Shown: piece by piece, positions 46,629-56,692 of the stretch
Position numbering within the stretch: position 1 is the first letter of the stretch
How the letters are laid out: each line of letters starts with the position of its first letter
Source of the DNA: Microbacterium capsulatum
GTDB lineage: Bacteria > Actinomycetota > Actinomycetes > Actinomycetales > Microbacteriaceae
Direction: 5' to 3'
Assembly (NCBI RefSeq): GCF_030865425.1
Contig: NZ_JAVFCB010000003.1
Coordinates: 124,001-188,000, forward strand
DNA: 64,000 nt
The notes under the pieces: model-generated
What the model was told of the DNA's origin: nothing
The model's database searches: none
Seen by the model: the letters and a program-made list of their open reading frames with translations, nothing else
Made by a program: the position numbers and the translations under genes

Positions 46629-47519
46629 TCAGGCCTGTCGCAGGACGTGCACGATATCGTCATGCCGCGGCATCGACTCGGCCGCACCCCGCCGCGTCAC
46701 CGCGAGCGAGGCCGCGACCGTGGCGGCCTCCAGCGCCGCCTCCCACGGCTCGCCCGCGGCGAGCCAGGCGACCATCACCCCCACGAACGTGTCCCCCGCC
46801 GCGGTCGTGTCGACCGGCTGCACGAAGCGCGGCGCCACGCGCGCGACGATCGCCCCGCCGCGTGCGACGAGGGCCCCGCGGGCGCCCAGCGTCACGACCA
46901 CGGTGCCCGCGAGCCCGCTGAGCGCGATCGCCGCCTGCTCGGCGTCGGGGGCGCCGCTCAGCTGCATGGCCTCGCCCTCGTTGGGCACGAGGACGTCGCT
47001 CAGCGCGACGAGGTCGTCGAGGTCCGTGCGCACCGGCGCCGGCGTCAGCACCGTCGTCGTGCCGGCTTCGCGCGCCGCGCGCATCGTCTGCACGAGCAGG
47101 TCGACCGGGCGCTCCAGCTGTACGACCAAATGGGAGGCCGAACGGATCGCCGCCAGGTCGGCGTCGGAGAACTCGGCGTCGGCGTTGGCACCCGGCACGA
47201 CCACGATCGAGTTCTCCCCGTCGTCGGTGACGGTGATCGCGGCGATGCCCGTGGGCGCGGCGACGCACCGCAGCAGTGAGACGTCGACGCCCTCCGCGCG
47301 CAGTGTCGCTTCCAGCCGCGCGCCGAAGTCGTCCGCGCCGACGGCGCCGATGAACTGCACCCTGCCGCCGGCGCGCGCGCATGCGACCGCCTGATTGAGG
47401 CCCTTGCCACCCGCCCCCGTGGAGAAGTCCGTGCCAGACATGGTCTCCCCCGGGCGCACGGGACGGGGCTGCCGCACGACCAGATCCATGTTCGCGCTGC
47501 CCACGACGGCGATGCTCAT
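46629..47519 (-). CDS. rbsK: Ribokinase-family sugar kinase
   Basis: 296 aa PfkB family. GGKGLNQAVACARAGG near residue 38 and the catalytic DTTAAGDTFVGVMVAWLA near 245 are the two PfkB signatures; NMD at the N-terminus is typical of ribokinase. ATP-dependent phosphorylation of ribose or another pentose. Cotranscribed with the downstream LacI gene; a LacI-type operator lies 35-48 bp upstream. Confidence 0.9.
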   Translation of the reverse strand: MSIAVVGSANMDLVVRQPRPVRPGETMSGTDFSTGAGGKGLNQAVACARAGGRVQFIGAVGADDFGARLEATLRAEGVDVSLLRCVAAPTGIAAITVTDDGENSIVVVPGANADAEFSDADLAAIRSASHLVVQLERPVDLLVQTMRAAREAGTTTVLTPAPVRTDLDDLVALSDVLVPNEGEAMQLSGAPDAEQAAIALSGLAGTVVVTLGARGALVARGGAIVARVAPRFVQPVDTTAAGDTFVGVMVAWLAAGEPWEAALEAATVAASLAVTRRGAAESMPRHDDIVHVLRQA

Positions 47520-47553
47520 GCGATTCCTTTCGACGCCCTCAGGGTACTAGGCA

Positions 47554-47567
47554 TGAAATCGGTCTCG
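47554..47567. promoter_or_regulatory. LacI-type operator upstream of ribokinase
   Basis: TGAAATCGGTCTCG, an imperfect match to TGAAATCGATTTCA. Confidence 0.5.
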
Positions 47568-47640
47568 CGCGCGTCGAGCGCGACCGGGCGGCGCGGCAGA
47601 ATGGGACGGACATCGATCATGCGAGGGGAAGGGAAAGCGC

Positions 47641-48315
47641 ATGAGGCAGACCGTGCGGCACGCGTCCCTGGGCGAGCGCCTGGCCGACCAACTGCGCCGC
47701 GAGATCATCCGCGGCGAACTCGAGGTGGGCGCGCACCTCGTGGAGGATACCCTCGCCGCGCGCTACGACGTCAGCCGGGGTCCGGTGCGGGACGCCTTCA
47801 AGATCCTCAGCGCCGAGGGCCTGCTCGACGACCGACGCCGCGGGTTCTTCGTGCGCGGCTTCAGCCCGCGCGACGTCGAGGAGTTGTACTCGCTGCGTTC
47901 CTCGATGGAGCAGCTGGCGATGCAGCGGGCCGCCGAGCAGGCGGAACCGGAGCAGTGGGGTGCCGTCGAGGCCGAGCTCGCCGGCATGTACGCCGCCGCG
48001 GAGCACCGGGACTGGCATGTCTTCGCCGAGCACGACCTCGCCTTCCATGGCGCGTTCTACCGGCTGTCCGGGCACTCCCGGCTGCAGGCGATGTGGGATC
48101 AGTACCAGCCGACGTTCGGGGCGATGCTTGACGTCACCAACGAGCAGGACATCGATCTGCGCCCCTCCGCAGACGATCACGCGGCGCTGCTCGCGCTCAC
48201 GCGGGAGGGCCGGATCCCGGAGCTCGCCGCGCGCCTCGCCGAGCATTTGAGCGGATCCGAGCGCCGCATGACGACGGCCCTCGCGCCGTTCTGGGCGCGG
48301 GCCACAGCCCGCTGA
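47641..48315 (+). CDS. GntR-family (FCD domain) regulator, second copy
   Basis: 224 aa. HTH VEDTLAARYDVSRGPVRDAFKILSAEGLL at about residues 34-62, then an FCD domain (EHDLAFHGAFYRLSGHSRL; DHAALLALTREG). Divergent from the ribokinase gene and 147 bp before the DHDPS-family gene on the same strand. Could control the downstream lyase-MFS-BNR genes. Similar to, but not the same as, the GntR at 41509. Confidence 0.88.
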   Translation: MRQTVRHASLGERLADQLRREIIRGELEVGAHLVEDTLAARYDVSRGPVRDAFKILSAEGLLDDRRRGFFVRGFSPRDVEELYSLRSSMEQLAMQRAAEQAEPEQWGAVEAELAGMYAAAEHRDWHVFAEHDLAFHGAFYRLSGHSRLQAMWDQYQPTFGAMLDVTNEQDIDLRPSADDHAALLALTREGRIPELAARLAEHLSGSERRMTTALAPFWARATAR

Positions 48316-48403
48316 CGGCGTCGACCCGTTGCCGGCGTGCGTCCATCCCGGCGCAGGTCACCCCCGTTGAGAGCCTCGTGCAGATGCACGATCCCCTTGC
48401 GTC

Positions 48404-48440
48404 TGAAATCGATTCCAGGTATCTTCAGTTTTCGTTAACG
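48404..48440. promoter_or_regulatory. Operators upstream of the lyase-MFS-BNR operon
   Basis: TGAAATCGATTCCA at 48404-48417 matches the LacI-type operator. CGTTAACG at 48433-48440 is a separate palindrome with the GTTAAC core seen at GntR-type sites. AAGGAG at 48448-48453 serves the gene starting at 48463. Confidence 0.58.
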
Positions 48441-48462
48441 GTTTACGAAGGAGTATGACGGC

Positions 48463-49323
48463 ATGACCGCCCCCGAGATCCTCTCCGCGATCCCCACCCC
48501 GTTCACCGCCGCGGGTGAGCTGGATCTGCCCGCGTTCCGGGAGAACCTCGATCGCCTCGTCGGCTCGGTGGACGGCGTGTTCGTCGCCGGCACCACGGGC
48601 GAGTTCCCCGCCCTGGAGGACACCGAGCGCCTGGTCCTGATCGACGCGGCACTCGCCGTCTTCGGTCCCAACCGCGTGGTCGCCCACGTCGGCGCGGCGT
48701 CCACCCGCCAGGCCGCGGGCCTGCTGCGCTCCGCGATCACCCTCGGCGCCACCCGCTGCGCCGCGATCACCCCGTACTTCCTCGCCGCGTCGACCGCCGG
48801 CGTCGCCACGTACTATCGGCAGCTCAAGGACATCGCCGGTGAACGCGCCCTGTACGCGTACGTGTTCCCCGAGGTCGCCGGCACCGACGTGCACCCCGAG
48901 GATCTCGGCGCGCTGGTCGACGCCGGCATCGACGGGATCAAGGTCTCCGGCCTCGCATCGACCCGCGTCCGTGAGTATCTCGCCACCGCCCCCGAAGGGT
49001 TCGCCCTGTGGAGCGGCAACGACGCCGACCTGCCCGCCGTGCTCGCCGCCGGGGGACGCGGCACCGTGTCGGGCGTCTCCGCCGTCTGCCCGCGCCCATG
49101 GGCCGCCTACCGCGACGCAGAGACCGCGGGCGACGCCGCTGCGCGGGACGACGCGCAGCGGCGGATCGCGACCCTCGTGCCGCTGCTCGGGCCCAGCATC
49201 GCCGCCCTCAAGCTGGGACTGGACCACCTCGGCCTCACCGGAGGATCCGTGCGCATGAGCATCGACACCCCGGCCGCCGACCGCGCCGAGCAGATCCGCA
49301 GCGCCATCGACTCCGCCGCCTGA
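48463..49323 (+). CDS. Dihydrodipicolinate synthase/N-acetylneuraminate lyase family protein (B)
   Basis: 286 aa class I aldolase. GTTGEF at 43-48, Tyr133 in YAYVFP and Schiff-base Lys160 in GIKVSG. It shares the unusual YVF around the active-site tyrosine with the paralogue at 32690. Probably cleaves or dehydrates a 2-keto-3-deoxy or sialic/ulosonic acid. First gene of a lyase-transporter-BNR operon, with a LacI-type operator 45 bp upstream. Confidence 0.88.
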   Translation: MTAPEILSAIPTPFTAAGELDLPAFRENLDRLVGSVDGVFVAGTTGEFPALEDTERLVLIDAALAVFGPNRVVAHVGAASTRQAAGLLRSAITLGATRCAAITPYFLAASTAGVATYYRQLKDIAGERALYAYVFPEVAGTDVHPEDLGALVDAGIDGIKVSGLASTRVREYLATAPEGFALWSGNDADLPAVLAAGGRGTVSGVSAVCPRPWAAYRDAETAGDAAARDDAQRRIATLVPLLGPSIAALKLGLDHLGLTGGSVRMSIDTPAADRAEQIRSAIDSAA

Positions 49324-49366
49324 CCCCCGCCCCTCTTCCCCAGAGCTCTCGATCAAGGAGGATTCC

Positions 49367-50731
49367 ATGAGCAGTACCCGCACGGCCGAGGAAAAACGCT
49401 ACATCCGCAAGGTCACCACCTCGAGCTTCATCGGCAACACCCTGGAGTACTACGACTTCCTCGTGTACGGCACGGCGTCCGCGCTCGCGTTCCCGACCGT
49501 GTTCTTCCCCACCGGCAACGGCTTCATCTCGACGCTGGCGTCGTTCGGCACTTTCGCGGTGGGTTTCATCGCCCGCCCGATCGGCGGCATGTTCTTCGGC
49601 CGTCGTGGCGACCGTCAGGGACGCAAGTCGACCCTGATCCTCACCCTGGCGATCATGGGACTCAGCACCTTCCTGGTCGGCCTGATCCCGGCGTACAGCG
49701 TGATCGGGATCTGGGCGCCGATCCTGCTCATCCTGCTGCGGCTCGTCCAGGGCTTCGCCGTCGGCGGCGAGTGGGGTGGCTCGATGATCATCGTGCTCGA
49801 ATCCGCGCCGCAGAATCGGCGGGGGTTCTTCAGCGCCATCCCCAACACCGGAGGCTTCTCCGCGCAGATCCTCATCACCGCTGTGTTCGGGCTCGTGTTC
49901 CTGATGCCGAAGGACGCGCAGATCATGTGGGGCTGGCGGATCCCGTTCCTACTGGCCGCCGTCATGCTCGCCGTCGGCATCTACATGCGTCGGAGCCTGC
50001 ACGAGACCCCCGTCTTCACCGAGGCGATCAGCACGCCCACCGAGCTCGCCCCGACCGCCGAGAAGCGCCACGACCCCCTGCTGAGCGTGTTCGCCCACGA
50101 CTGGCGTGCGCTGCTGCTGATCCTGGGCCTGCGCTTCGCCGAGGCGCTGCCCTACTTCCTGCTCACGGTGTTCGTGCTGTCGTACGGCCCGAACAACCTC
50201 GGCATCCCGAAGGAGCAACTCACCTGGGCGATCTTCATCATGGCCGTGCTCGCATTCCCCGCCCACGCGCTGTTCGGCATCCTGTCGGACCGGATCGGCC
50301 GCCGCCCGGTGTACTTCCTCGGTGCAGCCGTGGTCTTCCTCGCCGCGTTCCCGTTCTTCGGCCTGCTGCACAGCGGGGTGTTCGTGCTCATCGTGCTCGG
50401 CTACGTGATCGTGCTGAACCTGGGCCACAACGCCATCAACGCCGTGCAGCCCGCGTTCTTCGCCGAGCTGTTCCCCGCCGACCGCCGATACAGCGGCGCC
50501 GCCGCGGGCCGTGAGATCGCCTCGATCATCGCCGGTGGACTCACGCCGTTCATCGCGACCTGGCTGGCGGGCCCGCAGGGCACGAACTGGCCGCTCGTGG
50601 CCGGGTACGTCATGTTCGGCGCCGCGATCACGATGATCTCCGTGTGGCTGGCGCCCGAGACGTTCAAGAAGAACCTGTTCCTCACCGGCAGCGCCGGAGA
50701 GGGCGAGGGCGAGAAGGTCACCGTCGCGTGA
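49367..50731 (+). CDS. MFS transporter, metabolite:H+ symporter (MHS) family
   Basis: 454 aa with 12 transmembrane segments. Begins with the MHS-typical TSSFIGNTLEYYDFLVYGTA; loop 2-3 FFGRRGDRQGRKSTL carries the MFS motif. Imports an organic acid or zwitterion (citrate, ketoglutarate and proline/betaine carriers are relatives). GGAGG precedes the ATG. Its stop overlaps the GTG of the next gene. Confidence 0.92.
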   Translation: MSSTRTAEEKRYIRKVTTSSFIGNTLEYYDFLVYGTASALAFPTVFFPTGNGFISTLASFGTFAVGFIARPIGGMFFGRRGDRQGRKSTLILTLAIMGLSTFLVGLIPAYSVIGIWAPILLILLRLVQGFAVGGEWGGSMIIVLESAPQNRRGFFSAIPNTGGFSAQILITAVFGLVFLMPKDAQIMWGWRIPFLLAAVMLAVGIYMRRSLHETPVFTEAISTPTELAPTAEKRHDPLLSVFAHDWRALLLILGLRFAEALPYFLLTVFVLSYGPNNLGIPKEQLTWAIFIMAVLAFPAHALFGILSDRIGRRPVYFLGAAVVFLAAFPFFGLLHSGVFVLIVLGYVIVLNLGHNAINAVQPAFFAELFPADRRYSGAAAGREIASIIAGGLTPFIATWLAGPQGTNWPLVAGYVMFGAAITMISVWLAPETFKKNLFLTGSAGEGEGEKVTVA

Positions 50732-51834
50732 CCGGATCCGCCTCCTTCCCGCGGGTGTCGCCGACCGTGCGCCGACGTTTCGTCGCCGTCGACGACACCC
50801 GCTGGGTGCAGTGCCATGCCTCCACGCTGATCCGCTCCGGCGACAGCGTGGAGGTGGCGTTCTTCGCCGGCACCGCCGAGGGGACGCCGGACAACCGGAT
50901 CCTGATGGCGTCCTCCACGGATCTCGCGACGTGGACGGATCCGCTGCGGATGGACGAGGGCGATGCCGTCGCGCACTGGAACCCCGTGCTCGCGCACGAT
51001 CCGACGGGACGCCTCGGCCTGTTCTACAAGCACGGCGCCCTGATCTCGGCGTGGTCCACCCGGTTCCGCCGCCGCCGTGACGACCGCACCTGGGAGCCTG
51101 CGCGCGAACTCGTGCCCGGAGACAGCGGCGGTCGCGGCCCGGTGCGCAACGCCCCGATCGTCGCCGCCGGACGCTGGTTCGCGCCGGCCTCGACCGAGGA
51201 CTGGGAGGCCGACGGCGGCGCGGTATGGGAGTCGTTCGTCGACGTGAGCGCCGACGACGGTGCGACGTGGACCGCGCTGCGGATCCCCCTGGACCGAACC
51301 GCGCTGCGCGGGGCGGGCATCATCCAGCCCGCACTGTGGTTCGACCGCCGCGGCGGGATCAGCGCTCTGTGCCGCTCCACCGAAGGGTCGGTCTACCTCA
51401 GCCGGTCGATCGGCACCGCCGACGACGTGCGCGGGTTCGAGCCGGCACGCCCGGCGGGCCTGCCCAACAACAACAGCGGGCTGGCAGTCCTGGCGCTGCC
51501 GGACGGCCGCCTCGTGTGCGCGCACAACCCGGTTTCCGGCGACTGGGCGGCGCGCTGCCCCCTGGGCCTGTCGGTCTCCGACGATGACGGGCCGACCTGG
51601 CGCTACGCGCTCACCGTGGAGGACGGGGTGACGCGGATCGGCGACGGCCCCGAGCCCTCGGACGGATCCGGCCACGCACCCACCACCGCGTCGGCCACGG
51701 GCGTCGTGACGACCGGGGTCGGCGAGTACTCCTACCCGGCGATCATCCTCGACGGAGAGCGCCTGCTGATCTCCTACACCTGGCAGCGCCGCGGCATCGT
51801 CGTCGCCGACATCCCCGTCGCCGCGTTGGGCTGA
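50728..51834 (+). CDS. BNR-repeat (sialidase-like) six-bladed propeller protein, cytoplasmic
   Basis: 368 aa, GTG start overlapping the transporter stop (50728-50731), so translation is coupled. Asp-box-like repeats SSTDLATW, SADDGATW and SDDDGPTW, and LPNNNSGLAVLAL near residue 245, fit the BNR_2 sialidase-like superfamily. No signal peptide is seen. Possible roles are an intracellular glycosidase (sialidase or the BNR rhamnosidase type) or a lyase partner for the product handled by the adjacent aldolase. Specificity cannot be read from sequence. Confidence 0.78.
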   Translation: MTGSASFPRVSPTVRRRFVAVDDTRWVQCHASTLIRSGDSVEVAFFAGTAEGTPDNRILMASSTDLATWTDPLRMDEGDAVAHWNPVLAHDPTGRLGLFYKHGALISAWSTRFRRRRDDRTWEPARELVPGDSGGRGPVRNAPIVAAGRWFAPASTEDWEADGGAVWESFVDVSADDGATWTALRIPLDRTALRGAGIIQPALWFDRRGGISALCRSTEGSVYLSRSIGTADDVRGFEPARPAGLPNNNSGLAVLALPDGRLVCAHNPVSGDWAARCPLGLSVSDDDGPTWRYALTVEDGVTRIGDGPEPSDGSGHAPTTASATGVVTTGVGEYSYPAIILDGERLLISYTWQRRGIVVADIPVAALG

Positions 51835-51884
51835 TCGACGGGTTACACGCACGACGACCCGCGCGGCTTCGGCGCTCGGTCGCG

Positions 51885-52340
51885 TCAGCGCGCCGTGTCG
51901 TCCGGGTCGGCGGGAGCCACCCACGGGCGCCAGAGCACGACCTCGGTCGAGCGGCGGATCCGGCGGCCGGACGGGACGGGAATGACGGATCCGCTCGTGC
52001 CGGCGGCGAAGACGCGCACGCCGGGTCGGTTCGCGCGCTCCTCGCGGAGGTCGTGCTCGAGCTCGGCGACACGGCGCCGCAGCGCGCGGTTCTCGGCTTC
52101 GAGGTCGAGCAGCCGCGCGATCGCCGGCAGGCTCATGCCCTCGCTGGACAGCTGCGCGACCTCGCGGAGCAGCTCGATGTCGCGCATCGAGTAGCGGCGG
52201 GATCCGCCGCGGGTGCGGCCGGGCACGACCAGCCCGAGCCGGTCGTACTGGCGCAGGGTCTGCGGGTGCATGCCCGCGAGCTCCGCCGCCACCGCGATCG
52301 CGAAGACCGGGGTGTCCGCGTTCATGCGGTCATCGGCCAT
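51885..52340 (-). CDS. hspR: HspR, MerR-family heat-shock repressor
   Basis: 151 aa. MerR HTH VFAIAVAAELAGMHPQTLRQYDRLGLVVPGRTRGGSRRYS at residues 12-51 is typical of HspR, followed by a coiled coil (LEAENRALRRRVAELEHDLREE). It represses dnaK through HAIR inverted repeats, with DnaK as co-repressor in studied actinobacteria. ATG 52340 follows AGGAGG; MNADT at 52325 is an alternative. Last gene of dnaK-grpE-dnaJ-hspR, about 115 bp behind dnaJ with a large palindrome between. Confidence 0.93.
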   Translation of the reverse strand: MADDRMNADTPVFAIAVAAELAGMHPQTLRQYDRLGLVVPGRTRGGSRRYSMRDIELLREVAQLSSEGMSLPAIARLLDLEAENRALRRRVAELEHDLREERANRPGVRVFAAGTSGSVIPVPSGRRIRRSTEVVLWRPWVAPADPDDTAR

Positions 52341-52362
52341 GGGAAGCCTCCTGCCCGGTTCC

Positions 52363-52444
52363 GGTCGTCGAGCGAGCCGCAGGCGAGACGAAACGCGTCT
52401 CAGGGAATCGCCGCGTTTCGTCTCGCTGCGCTCGCTCAACGACC
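52363..52444. repeat. Large intergenic palindrome between dnaJ and hspR
   Basis: The left arm about 52363-52397 (starts GGTCGTCGAGCGAGCC, ends GACGAAACGCG) is nearly complementary to the right arm about 52412-52444 (CGCGTTTCGTC ... CTCAACGACC). The motif GGTCGTCGAGCGAGC recurs at about 62898. It could stabilise or terminate the dnaKJ messenger ahead of hspR. Confidence 0.75.
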
Positions 52445-52454
52445 GAGAGAGGTG

Positions 52455-53444
52455 TCATGCCCGTGCCTTCGCGAGCAGCTCGGCGCGGGGGTTCTCCGCA
52501 GGCTCGGTCGCTCGGAAGCGCTCGAGCGCCTCACGGGCGGCGTCGTCCAGGTGCGACGGCACGGCCACCTGCACCTCGGCGAGCAGGTCGCCGACGCCCT
52601 TGGCCGTGGTCACGCCGCGGCCCTTGACCCGCAGCACCCGGCCGGACGGCGTGCCCGGCGCGACCTTGAGCTTGACCGGATCCCCGCCCAGCGTCGGCAC
52701 CTCGATGGTGGCGCCGAGCGCCGCCTCGGTGAACGTGACCGGCACCGTGACGCGCAGGTTCAGCTCGTCGCGGGTGAACACCGGGTGCGGCTTGACGGTG
52801 ACCGCGACGACCAGGTCGCCGGTCTCCCCGCCGTCCGGCGAGGGCCGGCCGCGGCCGCGGAGGCGGATCTTCTGGCCGTCCTTCACGCCCGCGGGGATCT
52901 TGACCTTGATCGGCCGGCCGTCCTCGCCCTGCAGTGTGACGGTCTCGCCCTGCACCGCGGTCGCGAACGAGAGGGTCGTCCGCGCCGTGACGTCGGCCCC
53001 GCGCTGGGGACCGCCGAAGCCGCGGAACCCGCCGGAGGGCTGACCGAACCGGCCGGAGCCGAAGGATCCTCCCCCACCCTGGTTGAACATCGAGAACAGG
53101 TCCTCGAAGTCGGCGGTCTGGCCACCGCGACCGCGCCCGAACGCGCTGAACACGTCCTCGAAGCCGCCGTTGCCGGCGCTTCCCGGGGCGGTGAACCGTG
53201 CGCCGCCGGCGCCCATCGCGCGGATCTGGTCGTACTCGGCGCGCTGCTCCTTGTCGGAGAGCACCGAGAAGGCCTCGCTGATCTCCTTGAACTTCGCCTC
53301 CGCTGCGGCGTCACCGGGGTTGGAGTCGGGGTGGTATTTGCGCGCGAGCTTGCGGTAGGTCTTCTTCAAGTCGGCCTCGGAGACGTCCTTCCCGACCCCG
53401 AGGACCTTGTAGAAGTCCTTCTCGAACCAGTCCTGGCTAGCCAT
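52455..53444 (-). CDS. dnaJ: DnaJ co-chaperone without zinc-finger domain (type II)
   Basis: 329 aa. J domain residues about 9-75 with HPD in ARKYHPDSNPG; a Gly/Phe-rich segment about 90-150 (FGRGRGG; GFRGFGGPQRG); then two C-terminal substrate-binding domains. No CxxCxGxG repeats are present, so it is CbpA/DnaJ2-like rather than canonical DnaJ, although it sits in the dnaK operon. Works with DnaK and GrpE. It follows grpE by 28 bp. Confidence 0.94.
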   Translation of the reverse strand: MASQDWFEKDFYKVLGVGKDVSEADLKKTYRKLARKYHPDSNPGDAAAEAKFKEISEAFSVLSDKEQRAEYDQIRAMGAGGARFTAPGSAGNGGFEDVFSAFGRGRGGQTADFEDLFSMFNQGGGGSFGSGRFGQPSGGFRGFGGPQRGADVTARTTLSFATAVQGETVTLQGEDGRPIKVKIPAGVKDGQKIRLRGRGRPSPDGGETGDLVVAVTVKPHPVFTRDELNLRVTVPVTFTEAALGATIEVPTLGGDPVKLKVAPGTPSGRVLRVKGRGVTTAKGVGDLLAEVQVAVPSHLDDAAREALERFRATEPAENPRAELLAKARA

Positions 53445-53472
53445 CGACCACCCCCTGCAGCGTCGTCATCGA

Positions 53473-54077
53473 CTACTCCGCGGGTACGGCGACGACGACC
53501 TTGGCGGGGCGCAGCTCCACGTCGCCCAGGCGGTAGCCCACCTCGACGACCTCGAGCACGGTGGCCTTCGTCACGCCCGGGGTGGGCTGCTGGAAGATCG
53601 CCTCGTGGTGCTGCGGGTCGAACTCCTCGCCCTTCTCGCCGTAGGAGGTCACGCCGAGGCGCTCCACCACGGTGCGCACCTTCTCGGCGATCGCGGCGAA
53701 GGGGGATCCCTCCACCAGATCGCCGTGCTGGGCGGCGCGATCGAGGTCGTCGAGCACCGGGAGCAGGCCCTTGGCGGCCTCGCCCCTGGCGCGCTGGATC
53801 TCGACGCTGCGCTGCTCCTCGGTGCGGCGGCGGTAGTTCGCGTACTCGGCCTGGAGGCGCTTGAGGTCGACGAGCAGGGTGTGCTCGGCGTCGTGCAGGG
53901 CCGCGTCCTCGACGGCGTCCTCGGCGAGGGCGTCCTCGTTCTGGGCGATGTTCAGGATGTCGTCCACCGTGAGCTCGTCGTCCGAGTCGTCCGCGGATTC
54001 GGCCGCGGGGCCGGACGCGTTCGCGTCCGACCCCTCGCCCGGGACGTCGTTCTCGTCGAAGTCCTTGGGATCCGTCA

Positions 54078-54078
<1 letters not shown>
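53473..54078 (-). CDS. grpE: GrpE nucleotide exchange factor
   Basis: 201 aa. Acidic disordered N-terminus (about 1-50), long helix (LQAEYANYRRRTEEQRSVEIQRA) and C-terminal beta domain with YEKGEEFDPQHHEAIFQQPT-like signature. Stimulates ADP release from DnaK. Its ATG overlaps the dnaK TAA by one base (54078). Confidence 0.95.
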
Positions 54079-55937
<1,859 letters not shown>

Positions 55938-56001
55938 TTGTTTTCTCCTTCAGTCGGAAGTGTGGGAAGTCTGCGCGACCCCCGGATCCCGGTACGGGAA
56001 A

Positions 56002-56022
56002 CCTGAGTCGCAATGACTCAAG
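56002..56022. promoter_or_regulatory. HAIR operator 1 of dnaK
   Basis: CCTGAGT-N7-ACTCAAG, one mismatch from the HAIR consensus CTTGAGT-N7-ACTCAAG bound by HspR. It begins just downstream of, and its right half touches, the -10 element. Confidence 0.85.
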
Positions 56023-56049
56023 GATATGCCCGACGTCCAGAGTTGTCAA
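56021..56049 (-). promoter_or_regulatory. dnaK promoter
   Basis: On the minus strand TTGACA (56049-56044), 17-base spacer, TATCCT (56026-56021): a near-consensus housekeeping-type promoter, clamped by HAIR sites on both sides. Confidence 0.8.
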
Positions 56050-56053
56050 CAAA

Positions 56054-56074
56054 CTTGACACGAGGTAGCTCAAG
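56054..56074. promoter_or_regulatory. HAIR operator 2 of dnaK
   Basis: CTTGACA-N7-GCTCAAG, weaker match to the HAIR consensus, just upstream of the -35 element. Confidence 0.75.
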
Positions 56075-56089
56075 TTTGCAGGTGCGGTG

Positions 56090-56554
56090 TCAGTGCTTCC
56101 CTCCGGGAGGGCCGACCATCAGCAGCACCGCGAAGATCGCGATCACGGCGGCGAGGATGAGCACCGCGAGCACCCACGGACGGCGCAGGAACCAGCGCAT
56201 CGTGCGGTCGTACCAGGCGCCGTCGCGGGGGTCGTCGGTCTGCTCGAGCCGCCAGGTTCCGGCGAGCCGGCCGGTGCGGTGCAGCCCGATCTCCGCCGGG
56301 ATGGTGGCATACGGGACGATCGCGCTCGCGATGGCGAGGATCGCGACGCCGACGCCCCAGCGCTGGTGGAAGGCGAGCAGCACCGCGGTCGCGCCGTAGG
56401 AGAGGAAGACGAAGCCGTGGATGGATCCGGCGATCGTCACCAGGAGCGGCGAGAGCCCCGTGGCGCGGCCGATGAGCGCGCCGATCAGCAGGGTCCAGGT
56501 GATGGCCTCGGCGATCGCGAGCACGCGGAAAAGGCGGGCGGGAGTGGTGAACAC
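56090..56554 (-). CDS. DUF3817 integral membrane protein
   Basis: 154 aa from GTG 56554 (preceded by GAGGAGAGAAG). Three or four transmembrane segments; the motif GLSPLLVTIAGSIHGFVFLSYG near residue 35 is typical of DUF3817. A fourth hydrophobic stretch is at the C-terminus (WVLAVLILAAVIAIFAVLLM). Function unknown. It ends just before the dnaK promoter; no link to heat shock is implied. Confidence 0.85.
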   Translation of the reverse strand: MFTTPARLFRVLAIAEAITWTLLIGALIGRATGLSPLLVTIAGSIHGFVFLSYGATAVLLAFHQRWGVGVAILAIASAIVPYATIPAEIGLHRTGRLAGTWRLEQTDDPRDGAWYDRTMRWFLRRPWVLAVLILAAVIAIFAVLLMVGPPGGKH

Positions 56555-56692
56555 TTCTCTCCTCGGGTCGGGTCCGTTCCAGCCTAGGAATCCGGATCCG
56601 GCCTTCGCCTCCCGCCCTCCTCCACCTTTCGGAGGGTCTTCTCCCCCGAACGCGGCGACGCGGCGCTCGCGGTCCGCGACGCGCGTCGGTGC

